64,000 nt of DNA from Fidelibacterota bacterium. GTDB lineage: Bacteria; Fidelibacterota; UBA8477; JABMPR01. Where the stretch lies: contig JABHBL010000102.1 in assembly GCA_018673925.1 (NCBI GenBank), forward strand, positions 1 to 64,000, read 5' to 3'. Below are positions 39,101 through 46,433 of this stretch, piece after piece. The notes beneath the pieces are model-generated. The model worked only from the letters and a program-made list of their open reading frames with translations, was not told the origin of the DNA and did not search any database. Position 1 is the first letter of the stretch, and the number at the start of each line of letters is the position of its first letter. A program made the translations under genes and the position numbers.

Positions 39101-39142
39101 AAATAGCCACGTAAGCGACTTAGGGATAATTATTGTCTTCAA
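36134..39142 (-). CDS. TonB-dependent receptor with carboxypeptidase-like N-terminal domain
   Basis: A 1002-residue outer-membrane receptor. The start is TTG at 39142, giving the signal MKTIIIPKSLTWLFVVLFLF; no ATG alternative exists. A carboxypeptidase regulatory-like domain (about 28-115, ISGFVRDADTGEALIGCNVI) precedes the plug (about 130-235, GGRHGETLYMIDGIPVTDPY and GQAMSGVVNIVTKDG) and a large barrel ending in FSVGVK. A loop near residues 625-670 carries repeated Asp-rich motifs (DTDGDGHIDD, DVDGDGVYDN) likely to bind calcium. It would take up a ligand too large for porins, powered by TonB. The neighbouring amylases suggest maltooligosaccharides, but that is inference. First gene of a four-gene unit; coupled to the giant protein by TAATG. 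Confidence 0.93.
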   Translation of the reverse strand: MKTIIIPKSLTWLFVVLFLFSIDLQAGTTGKISGFVRDADTGEALIGCNVIVDGSTFGASAGMDGDYFITGLPPGNYSVTASMIGYQSLRKIDVLVSVDLTTPLEFDLGTAILESGEVVTVTAERPLVVKDLTSSASHISAAEMEAMPVETFNDVLAMQAGVVDGHIRGGRHGETLYMIDGIPVTDPYDGSMAVDVENASIQELQLITGAFNAEYGQAMSGVVNIVTKDGDDEFEWSVTGYGGDHLSSNSDVYRNIDSFSPTAQYNLQANLSGPIIPGKLTMFGTIRRFVAEGHMDGVRQYNIDDTFFDEVNPNTGIGGEGKWWLKGTYVGGGDSTANGTVGYAPLHLDSLEAFKDNGYRLGTGDSTFVHMNPYEKTSYHLKLTYKITPRLALRMNILQDQSYQQGWDEGMQLNPDAILHKYKTGGSVTFNINHQLTERTFYQLGYSNVGYEWQEYKFESEWAFAQYLDTDGDGILDAINEDPEDINLVNALSTQQLYSYFTGGINNNWFNRKTKSQIFKGDLTSQINKTVELKVGAQARLDDIYRRFLFYDTQVGIPFGFNLNVNPMEISAYAQTKLEFKDLIVNAGLRADYFDSDGVIPVDLRDPDVYSPIKPEHRWHDTDGDGHIDDAEPYVDADSSGSYEVTEVFTDVDGDGVYDNSEKTTDNQFTPEERREFWYEDASAKWQISPRIGLGYPISDRGVIHVSYGHFFQIPKLEDLFTNPEYRIASGTGIINTLVGNPDLEPQHTISYEIGLQQELTDDLGLTVNFYFRDIRNLISADKVVLTYDQRKYAMFVNRDYANTRGVIFSLEKRYSQMWMANLDYTFQIAEGNASDPAAAFNARQGDSEPEVRLLRLDWDQRHSMNANVTVGNLDSWGVSLNARLGSGLPYTPSDEQGNLGVATPNGGTKPLTQMYDMKLYKNLLLGGFKMNIYAKLDNMFDIMNEYTVYGDTGSADYTLAQLRAESNNAVEAINTLDDFYMHQDWYGDPRRFTVGFSVGVK

Positions 39143-39422
39143 AACTGGGTCTCACTCTTTATTAGAATTAGTAACCCTCCTCTGAGTTACGTTATGAGAA
39201 ATTATATTTAACACCCCCGCATGTCAAGTTAATTTCCGTCATTTTATTAATTCTTTAACTGGTGTTGGCTAAGCATTTAGCGACCTTCTGCAAGAAATCC
39301 TACAATCTGGTCAATTCAACTTATTAGCAACTATGTTTGTTTAAGATGTTGAAGTAGAGGCAAGACGATTTTAAACAAAATAAAGATTTGCTTGTCAAGG
39401 GTATGATTCATATTTCAAGGCA

Positions 39423-41114
39423 ATGAAAAAGTTCTTCAGCTTAATAATGACACTTCTCAGTTTCGCAATTTTTTTCCTGCTATTGGCTTGTGATAAAAAT
39501 GAGCTACCACAGGGAGTCGTGGCAGAAGTAGGTGATACACAAATCTCGTTAGATGATTTTAAGCGAGCCTATCTTCCCATTCTCCTCTACTCAGATAAAA
39601 AGGAATCTCAGGCAACCAGAGATGAGGTTTTAAATTTCCTTATTGATCAGGCGGTTCTAGCCAATGAAGCCCGACTCTTGGAGTTAGATACAATACCCAC
39701 GCTGGATGTGTTAAAACGGACTGCCCGGAAAACAGCTTTTACTCGCATGCTTTACCATGATTGGGTCAAAGATAAGATTCCTCCTATTAGTGAAGCTGAG
39801 CTCCGCACGGCTTTCAGACAGAGCCATACTTCACTGCTGGTGCGACACCTCTTCCTAAAAGACCAGACCAGTGCACTCCAAATGCACCAAGAACTGGAAG
39901 CAGGGGCAAATTGGGATTCATTGGCTACCATGACATTTGAGGAATCTTCCCTGGCTGCTAGTGGAGGACAACTGGGCTGGATAAAATTTGGGGAGATGGA
40001 TCCAGATTTTGAAAAGGCAGCTTACCTAATTGAACCTGGAGAAAGATCTGAACCTGTTCAGACTAAATTTGGTTGGCACATTATTCAAGTTGACGAACGC
40101 AGTAGTGAAGTGATGCTCACTGAATATGATTATTCCCTTCAGCGTTCCCAGCTAAAACGGATTATTCGTGAACGCCATGAACAACATCTTGCTGATTCCG
40201 TGGTAAACCAATTGATGACAAATGCTCAGCTCGTTTTTCACCCTGAGATTGCACCAAGGGTTTGGACGGTCATGCGCGAGCAAGTTCGCAGTATTTTTAA
40301 CACAGAAAATATTCAAGAGTCGCTAACGCCTGAACTTGAGACCTTTGAGGACAAACTAGACCCCATACTTAACGAAGAGATGCTGAGCTTTTCAGGTGTT
40401 CAATGGACAGTCAAAGATTTTTTGGAACGCCTACCTGAAATGAACAGACAATTGATGCTCTCAGATCTCAAAACAGCCACGGCTTTTCTAGTTCGGGATG
40501 AAATCATTTACCAAGAAGGTCTTAAGCAGAATTTGGAGAATTCATCTGAGGTGAAGGGTGAAGTGAAGGATAGAGAGAATCAATTCCTTGCCAATCTATA
40601 TTTGCGCTATCAGGCCGACAATCAACCAGTCTCTCCTCAAGTTATCCAACAATTCTATCAACGATACGCCACAAACAGATATCAGGCACCAGATAGCATT
40701 TATATTTATGAGCTGCTCTTTGACAATAAAGAATCAGCTCTCCGTATAAAACCAACGCTTCAACCCGATTTTATGAGCTCCTCAGCAGCTCAGAATAAAA
40801 TATTTGAGATAGTTGATTTGGGTTGGTTCCAGGCTGCTCGAGCTGACAGGGCAGATTATTATCACAAATTAGTGGGTATTCCCTTGAATACGATTCAAGG
40901 ACCCTTTAAGCGAGATGATGGATTTGTGCTCATTGTTGCCACCAAAAGACACAGACATGCCAAGCCTTTGGAGCAAATCTATGAAATGGTCAGGTTGGAT
41001 GCCCAGGATGATCGCAACACAAAACTCCGTTTAAATGAAGTACGAAAACTCTCAGAGAAACTTGTAATCCGAATTGATCCATCAAAACTGGACAGCTTGA
41101 ACTGGCGGGATTAA
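39423..41114 (+). CDS. PpiC/SurA-type peptidyl-prolyl isomerase lipoprotein
   Basis: A 563-residue periplasmic folding factor. The signal is followed by LLLAC, so it is lipidated at about residue 23. A SurA-like N-terminal helical region (VVAEVGDTQISLDDFKRAYL) leads into a parvulin domain at about 135-230 (VRHLFLKD, ASGGQLGWIKFGEMDPDFEKA, TKFGWHIIQVDE). A second, weaker parvulin-like segment lies near 430-520 (IYIYELLFDNKESA to GFVLIVATKR). It probably helps fold outer-membrane barrels such as the receptors encoded next door. It is divergent from the TonB-receptor unit across a 280-base gap that holds both promoters, and converges on an amylase gene with four bases between stops. Confidence 0.9.
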   Translation: MKKFFSLIMTLLSFAIFFLLLACDKNELPQGVVAEVGDTQISLDDFKRAYLPILLYSDKKESQATRDEVLNFLIDQAVLANEARLLELDTIPTLDVLKRTARKTAFTRMLYHDWVKDKIPPISEAELRTAFRQSHTSLLVRHLFLKDQTSALQMHQELEAGANWDSLATMTFEESSLAASGGQLGWIKFGEMDPDFEKAAYLIEPGERSEPVQTKFGWHIIQVDERSSEVMLTEYDYSLQRSQLKRIIRERHEQHLADSVVNQLMTNAQLVFHPEIAPRVWTVMREQVRSIFNTENIQESLTPELETFEDKLDPILNEEMLSFSGVQWTVKDFLERLPEMNRQLMLSDLKTATAFLVRDEIIYQEGLKQNLENSSEVKGEVKDRENQFLANLYLRYQADNQPVSPQVIQQFYQRYATNRYQAPDSIYIYELLFDNKESALRIKPTLQPDFMSSSAAQNKIFEIVDLGWFQAARADRADYYHKLVGIPLNTIQGPFKRDDGFVLIVATKRHRHAKPLEQIYEMVRLDAQDDRNTKLRLNEVRKLSEKLVIRIDPSKLDSLNWRD

Positions 41115-41118
41115 TCCC

Positions 41119-42948
41119 CTAATCCACAATCAGGATACTATTTTGCCCACCGTAGGGATCAGTTGAGAATACTGCGGCCTGTGGATCAGCAATCCATGTA
41201 TCTCCATTCAGAATAAACTTATATTGATAGCTTCCCGGTTTTAAGGGAACCTCAATAAACAGACTATCCCCGCGTCTGCTTGTAACATAATCACCAGCCG
41301 TCCAATTGCTAAAATCCCCAGCAATCTGGAGTTGGTCAATATTGCTCTCCTTGTCGATATAAAACAGTTCCTGCACCTGATAGTCAGCCGATAGTCTATC
41401 AGTAAATTCAACCCGTGCAGGCAGATCATCACTCATCTCCCCTTCAAACGACCAAACTGACATCGTATTTGGAGGTAGTCGGAGCAGCAATTCGTCTTCT
41501 TCGTGGCGGATGACCGCTTCTCCATAGATTTTGTGGATCTCTGAAATATTCATACCATATGGAAGCGGAATTGAAATGAATTCTTGAGTGGCGGCATTAT
41601 TTAAACAGGTCAATATCTTCTCATCACCCCAACCTCTTACATAGGCGTAAATTGACCAATCCTTGTAGAGCTCCTTGAAATCACCCTGACTTAAAGCAGG
41701 ATATTGATTCCGTAAATTCGTGAGTTCGACAAATTGCTGTTTTTGTCTCATTTGCTCATCTGAAGGAGCTTCTGGATAGGGAAGCCTATTTAAGTAGTCC
41801 TGAGATTCACCACTTACATCGCCTACGGCATATCCCTTCATCCCCAGCTCAGTCCCTGAGTAAACAACTGGCAAACCTGGAGCTGTCATCAGCCATCCCA
41901 AAGCCAGTAGTTGCTTTTTCCAGGCGTTTTCTCCAAGATCCACATTAAATCGGGCCACATCGTGATTATCAATAAGTGTGGCAAAGGAGGTGTTTGGCAA
42001 ATTCTGGGTATTCAACTCGTAAAATTTTGAGAAATCACCTATCCCGGCTCCTTTATTAAATGTATTGCGGATCGCGTAATATCCAGGGATATCGAAAAGA
42101 AAATCAAAACCAATATTGTCATATGGTTCGATTCTCCAGGCTTCCCCCCAGAAAACTTCACCCAGGAGTAAGAAATCAGGACCTGCCAAGTCCCTGATCC
42201 GTTTTGTGTAGGCCTTCCAAAAACTAATAGGAGCATGTTTGACCGCGTCTAAACGAAACCCATCACAACCAGTCTCCTCAATCCAATATTTTGAGACCTC
42301 AAACAAATAGTCACTAACCTCAGCTCGCTCCTGAGCCAGATCTGGTAAACCATGAAGCTCACCAATTTCAATTTGCTTCTGATTCTGCCAATCTGTGATA
42401 GCATAGGGCTCACCATTTTCATCTGTGTGAAACCAATCCTTTTTACTTTCATCATCAATCCAGGGATGATCAGCTGCGGTTTGATTAAATGGCATGTCAA
42501 AAATGATTTTCAAACCTCGTAAATGGGCCGCTTCAACCAGAGCTTTCAAATCCTCCAAAGTGCCAAAATGTTCATCTACCTCATAAAAATCTATGGGGTG
42601 ATATCCATGATAAGGCCACCAACCCACATAATCTGTATTTGAATTGTCAATAAAGGGTGATATCCAGATCATGCTGATACCCAATGCCTTCAGACTATCC
42701 AGCGACTGGGTAACCCCGAGGAGATCCCCACCCTGATAATGTTTCAATGCCTCTGAATTGGTTCCATCGTAGGCTAGATAGCTGTTGGGATTATTTCCTG
42801 CATTATTCTCTGGGTTGCCATCCACAAAACGATCAATAAGCAAAAAGTACATGATATCAGCCGATGCAGGCTCAGTGGAAGGGGCACAATTCGTGAGCAG
42901 GAATAAAAAAATAACGGTCGTTAAAAGAATCTTGATAAAAATTTGCAT
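41119..42948 (-). CDS. Lipoprotein alpha-amylase (GH13) with C-terminal CBM48-like domain
   Basis: A 609-residue enzyme with lipoprotein signal MQIFIKILLTTVIFLFLLTN then Cys. The barrel runs from about 30 to 430: region I is DMPFNQTA, region II GFRLDAVKH with the Asp nucleophile, region III LLGEVF with the Glu acid/base, and region IV IDNHDVARF. The usual region I NH is NQ here, a change at a substrate-contact position. A beta domain is followed by a C-terminal glycogen-binding-like module (about 525-609, LQIAGDFSNWTAGD and YQYKFILNGDTWIADP). Its position, convergent with the PpiC gene and divergent from selD, makes it a single-gene unit. It is the third GH13 in the window, probably periplasmic or cell-envelope, acting on maltodextrins. 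Confidence 0.92.
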   Translation of the reverse strand: MQIFIKILLTTVIFLFLLTNCAPSTEPASADIMYFLLIDRFVDGNPENNAGNNPNSYLAYDGTNSEALKHYQGGDLLGVTQSLDSLKALGISMIWISPFIDNSNTDYVGWWPYHGYHPIDFYEVDEHFGTLEDLKALVEAAHLRGLKIIFDMPFNQTAADHPWIDDESKKDWFHTDENGEPYAITDWQNQKQIEIGELHGLPDLAQERAEVSDYLFEVSKYWIEETGCDGFRLDAVKHAPISFWKAYTKRIRDLAGPDFLLLGEVFWGEAWRIEPYDNIGFDFLFDIPGYYAIRNTFNKGAGIGDFSKFYELNTQNLPNTSFATLIDNHDVARFNVDLGENAWKKQLLALGWLMTAPGLPVVYSGTELGMKGYAVGDVSGESQDYLNRLPYPEAPSDEQMRQKQQFVELTNLRNQYPALSQGDFKELYKDWSIYAYVRGWGDEKILTCLNNAATQEFISIPLPYGMNISEIHKIYGEAVIRHEEDELLLRLPPNTMSVWSFEGEMSDDLPARVEFTDRLSADYQVQELFYIDKESNIDQLQIAGDFSNWTAGDYVTSRRGDSLFIEVPLKPGSYQYKFILNGDTWIADPQAAVFSTDPYGGQNSILIVD

Positions 42949-43050
42949 CTGTGATCTTAGGATAAGTGTCCAGGGATTTCAATACTAAAACAAATTAATT
43001 CTATGAGCTTTTGGCATTGGCTGTTCAGGTGCTCTGCTTATTTTCAATAG

Positions 43051-44106
43051 ATGACTAGAAGCTTAGAAATAAATCTAACCGCCAAAGTCAAGGCCGCTGG
43101 CTGAGCAGGTAAAATTGGTCCAGGGGACCTGGACGACATACTTTGCGGGATTGATATTCCATCACATCCTGACCTGCTCATAGGGATTGACCATCGTGAT
43201 GATAGCTCAGTTTACAAATTGAGTGAAGACATTGCTGTTGTCCAATCTCTAGACTTTTTTACACCCATTGTGGATGATCCCTTCACGTTTGGACAAATCA
43301 CGGCTGCCAATGCCTTTAGTGACCTATATGCCATGGGTGCTCGTCCTGTCACAGCATTGAACATCGTTGGTTTCCCAGTTGATGATATGGATAATTCAGT
43401 GCTACGAGATATTCTGAAAGGCGGTCTGAGCAAGATCAACGAATCTGGGGCGGTGCTTGCTGGGGGTCATTCGATTAAGGACGATGAGTTAAAATATGGT
43501 CTCTCCGTCACAGGCGTGGTCCACCCTGACAAAATGATTTCCAACGGTGGATCTCAACCTGGCGATGCCCTGATTCTCACCAAGCCTCTGGGAACGGGAA
43601 TTGTTGCCACTGCCTTGAAGCGTAAGATCATATCTCCTGAAGAGCTGGACACCATGGTTGAAAGCATGGTCAAGTTGAATAAGTATGCAGCCGATGTAGT
43701 TGGAGGGTATTCAGTAAACGCCATGACGGATGTTACTGGCTACGGCTTGATTGGGCATTTATTGGAAATGTTGGATGCCAGCTTTATGGATGCAACAATC
43801 TTTGTGGACCAACTTCCTGTTCTACCAGGAGCTTATAAATACGCTGATCAAAATGTGATCCCCGGTGGACTGAAAAACAATCGTGAATTCTACAAACCAC
43901 GCATTGCAGTTGGCTCTGGTGTCACCGAGTTGGAAGAATTATTAGTGGTTGATCCCCAGACTTCTGGTGGTCTACTTATCAGTATCCCCGGAGAAAAAGC
44001 CGAAGCCATTGTTGAGGATCTCCATGCCAATGGAGTTGCGGAAGCCCAGGTTGTTGGTGAAATCAGCAATTCAAGTGCTGAACCACGAATTTCACTTCAG
44101 AAATAA
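43051..44106 (+). CDS. selD: Selenide, water dikinase (selenophosphate synthetase), itself a selenoprotein
   Basis: A 351-residue enzyme making selenophosphate from selenide and ATP, the selenium donor for selenocysteine tRNA and selenouridine. The ATG at 43051 directly follows an in-frame TAG. Codon 18 is TGA (43102-43104) in the context A-A-G-U-A-G-K-I, which aligns with the catalytic Cys17...Lys20 of the E. coli enzyme (GCGCK). The frame continues unchanged into unmistakable SelD sequence (GIDHRDDSSVYKLSEDIAVV, DFFTPIVDDP, GGHSIKDDELKYG, MTDVTGYGLIGH, DPQTSGGLLIS). A hairpin lies 12 bases after the TGA. The TGA is therefore read as selenocysteine. Simple gene calling would start too late, near 43219. 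The organism should also have selA, selB and selC, not in this window. Confidence 0.95.
43102..43134 (+). promoter_or_regulatory. Selenocysteine UGA codon and candidate bacterial SECIS hairpin
   Basis: The recoded TGA is at 43102-43104. Twelve bases later a stem GGTCC/GGACC (43117-43121 with 43125-43129, loop AGG) can form. It competes with a stem CCAGG/CCTGG (43120-43124 with 43128-43132, loop GGA). Spacing and G-rich loop fit a SelB-binding bacterial SECIS located inside the coding sequence. The exact fold is not determined. Confidence 0.7.
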
Positions 44107-44129
44107 TCTATTTACAGCAGACAATTGAG

Positions 44130-44157
44130 AATCCAGGCCAAACCTGGATTTTTTTAT
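44130..44157 (+). terminator. Rho-independent terminator after selD
   Basis: An 8-bp stem (AATCCAGG with CCTGGATT, loop CCAAA) is followed by a run of T on the plus strand, 24 bases after the selD stop. It lies at the junction with the leftward heme-barrel gene. Confidence 0.9.
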
Positions 44158-45245
44158 AGATAGAAGTGAATCTGACTCAATATCTGTGATTCGGGGCCCG
44201 GACTTGCGTCTGGTAAATCCAGAGAGCTGGTGCGATAACTCAATTTCATTTCAACACCTCGAACCGGAAAAAACTCCAAACCCAGACTTGTGCGTTGGAT
44301 GGCACCTGTAGTGAGATCAATATCGGGATCAAAAAATTCATAACGACCCACAATATCCAAACCCTGGAACAGACGATAACTTAATTGGTGAATTGTGGCA
44401 AGATTGGTGATCTCCGGTTGTATCCATCCATTCATTTGGGACCACTCTCCTAACCAGACAAAGCCATGACTGGAGACACCCCAACTGGCAACGGAGCCGT
44501 TAATCAGATCATTTTCATCGAAATATGCCAGACCAATCTGTCCTGTAAAAAGATCTCCAGAATACAGATAGCTCATTTTTGCAGCCTTAAATAGCTTGGC
44601 ATCAAATGCCCTATTCGGATCAATAAAAGGAGTACCTGCCATGAGGGTCACATCAAATCCATATATGAATGAAGATCCCATCTGCACAAGCTGAGGTGAC
44701 TCAATATATGGTGTGTATGGCATTCCCTCTCGTTGTAATCCCTGGAGAGTGAGATTCCCCCCCCTCGTAAACACGCTATGATCATCTATCCTCCAGCCAA
44801 GAACTGGTAGCGCTTTCGCCACACCAACCCAACTCTCAAGTGGCAAGCCCTCATAGCGCAATCCACCAGTAACTCGAAATTCTTCAGAAATTCTGGAAAC
44901 CTCAGCGTGAGCAATGAAACTCCCCAACTCAGCGCCTCCATAAAGAGCGAACTGCATTGGGAATTGCCTTAAGTCTTCATCTGCTTGAGCGATCATTTGA
45001 TATCTTGTATCAACACCAAAATAAAGTGGAAATTCACTTTCCTCATTCTCCCAGGGTAGGGAAATATCCTTCAACACAAGGCTTTCACGGGCATATTCCT
45101 CCCCATATGAGGTTCGATTTCCACCACCACCCTGATATGAATGACAGGAACCACAACTAACATCCTCCATCAGAGCAAATCTGGGAAGGGCTAAAAGACT
45201 ACTAACTGTAAGACTGAGGAGCGTGATCCGAATAAGTAATTTCAA
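44154..45245 (-). CDS. Outer-membrane beta-barrel with N-terminal heme c motif
   Basis: A 363-residue exported protein. The signal peptide ends near ALA at 20-25, and a single CGSCH (31-35) heme-binding motif follows within ten residues. The remaining 320 residues look like a beta-barrel: alternating polar and hydrophobic strands, many aromatics, Gly-rich turns and a final aromatic/aliphatic end (SQIHFYL). No other heme site is present. One covalent heme at the periplasmic mouth of a barrel suggests electron passage through, or redox sensing at, the outer membrane. That is inference; the fold itself is not proven. The start is TTG at 45245 with GGGAG upstream, overlapping the stop of the cytochrome-like lipoprotein gene by four bases (TTGA). 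Confidence 0.78.
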   Translation of the reverse strand: MKLLIRITLLSLTVSSLLALPRFALMEDVSCGSCHSYQGGGGNRTSYGEEYARESLVLKDISLPWENEESEFPLYFGVDTRYQMIAQADEDLRQFPMQFALYGGAELGSFIAHAEVSRISEEFRVTGGLRYEGLPLESWVGVAKALPVLGWRIDDHSVFTRGGNLTLQGLQREGMPYTPYIESPQLVQMGSSFIYGFDVTLMAGTPFIDPNRAFDAKLFKAAKMSYLYSGDLFTGQIGLAYFDENDLINGSVASWGVSSHGFVWLGEWSQMNGWIQPEITNLATIHQLSYRLFQGLDIVGRYEFFDPDIDLTTGAIQRTSLGLEFFPVRGVEMKLSYRTSSLDLPDASPGPESQILSQIHFYL

Positions 45246-46243
45246 TTGTCTAATGCTCCCTGGTTAATCCATGTTTCAATAGTAGCAATGGTACTGGCTG
45301 AAAGGGCAGTACCGCCCTGTGGCATAAGTCCACCTGTGGTTCCATTAATTCGTCTGACGATCAAACTGTTGGCTCCATCTCCTGGGGTCACAGCAGGTCC
45401 ATTGGAAGACGTACCAGCCATAAGATTGGAGTAAGAAGTCAAATTTAAGCCACCATTTGAACCATGACAGCCACCGCAACTTGCATTCCATACTGGCTGA
45501 ACCGCTCCTGCATAACTCACAGGCACTTCTGCCTCACCAGAGAGGGAAACAACGTCTGGTGTAGATGGACTATTTGAGACGATGGTCATATCACCATTAA
45601 AGGTACCTGCAGCATCAGGCTGAAAAGTGATGGTTAAAAGCTGTGAGGCTCCAGGGATCAATTCGAAGGGTGTGATTATATCGACGCTATACACACCAAG
45701 ATCAAAATCCATGGATGATATCAATAGCGTGTCATTACCTGTACTACTAAGAGTGATTTGCTCTTGGCTGCTATTATCGGTTAGAATAGTACCAAAATTG
45801 AGACTGGTGTTTGAAACAGTCAGCGCTGGCACGGGTAGTGCCGTCCCCTCCCCGGTCACACCAATAACATGCTCTGGATTTCCCAGGTCATCACTACTGA
45901 TCAAAATTTGACCTACATAGGTAAATTCAGCAGAAGGTGTAAAAGTGAGCTCAGCATTCAGTGTATCATCAGCCAGGAGAGCGAATGTACCGTGAGGCTG
46001 TAATCCATAAACAGAACTATCCTGGATCAGAGTCAGTTCCCCATTAAGCTGGCCCTCACCACTATTGATAATCTGAATCTGACGGATCTGAGGGGAGCCG
46101 ATGGTTACTGTAGAGTAGTCAATTGAGGTAGTCTCCACATGCATCTGTGGCAATAGGACTTCTGGTTCCCCCATATCGCTACAACTTCCCAGGACAATCA
46201 GGAGCGATGTGGCCCCAATAAATATTCGTATTAAATTTTTCAT
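45242..46243 (-). CDS. Lipoprotein with two Ig-like (ASH-type) domains and C-terminal cytochrome c domain
   Basis: A 333-residue lipoprotein (LIVLGSC, Cys21). Two repeats of about 100 residues (36-135 and 141-238) share the pattern S.L.FG.V..G......I..SG, as in ASH/HYDIN-type Ig-like domains. The last 90 residues are a small heme c domain with CGGCH at 256-260 and a candidate axial Met at 307 (GGLMPQGG). This matches the cytochrome modules attached to surface proteins in FCB and planctomycete genomes. It is probably tethered in the periplasm or at the surface, passing electrons to or from the heme barrel, whose TTG start overlaps this gene's stop. No electron donor is evident from the sequence. 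Confidence 0.88.
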   Translation of the reverse strand: MKNLIRIFIGATSLLIVLGSCSDMGEPEVLLPQMHVETTSIDYSTVTIGSPQIRQIQIINSGEGQLNGELTLIQDSSVYGLQPHGTFALLADDTLNAELTFTPSAEFTYVGQILISSDDLGNPEHVIGVTGEGTALPVPALTVSNTSLNFGTILTDNSSQEQITLSSTGNDTLLISSMDFDLGVYSVDIITPFELIPGASQLLTITFQPDAAGTFNGDMTIVSNSPSTPDVVSLSGEAEVPVSYAGAVQPVWNASCGGCHGSNGGLNLTSYSNLMAGTSSNGPAVTPGDGANSLIVRRINGTTGGLMPQGGTALSASTIATIETWINQGALDN

Positions 46244-46433
46244 ATCGACATATAATTATTTATTTACTATTCATCAAGAACTAACATGACTATTTTTATC
46301 ATCTTATAGATTTGTTAGCAATTGAAAAGAGTACTTTTTATAGGCAATACATGAGGATATAAATTATTTAGGTAATAACCGATCATTTCAGAACCTATTT
46401 TAGCACTAGCAGTTAAATTTATAGAGAGAGCTC

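Noticed and set aside
39143-39422. tRNA or small RNA in the gap between the TonB receptor and PpiC genes
   Set aside because: No cloverleaf or terminator-like hairpin seen; AT-rich divergent promoter region.
43051-43218. selD as a pseudogene or late-starting gene
   Set aside because: The frame is intact on both sides of the TGA, and the TGA coincides with the catalytic residue, favouring selenocysteine.
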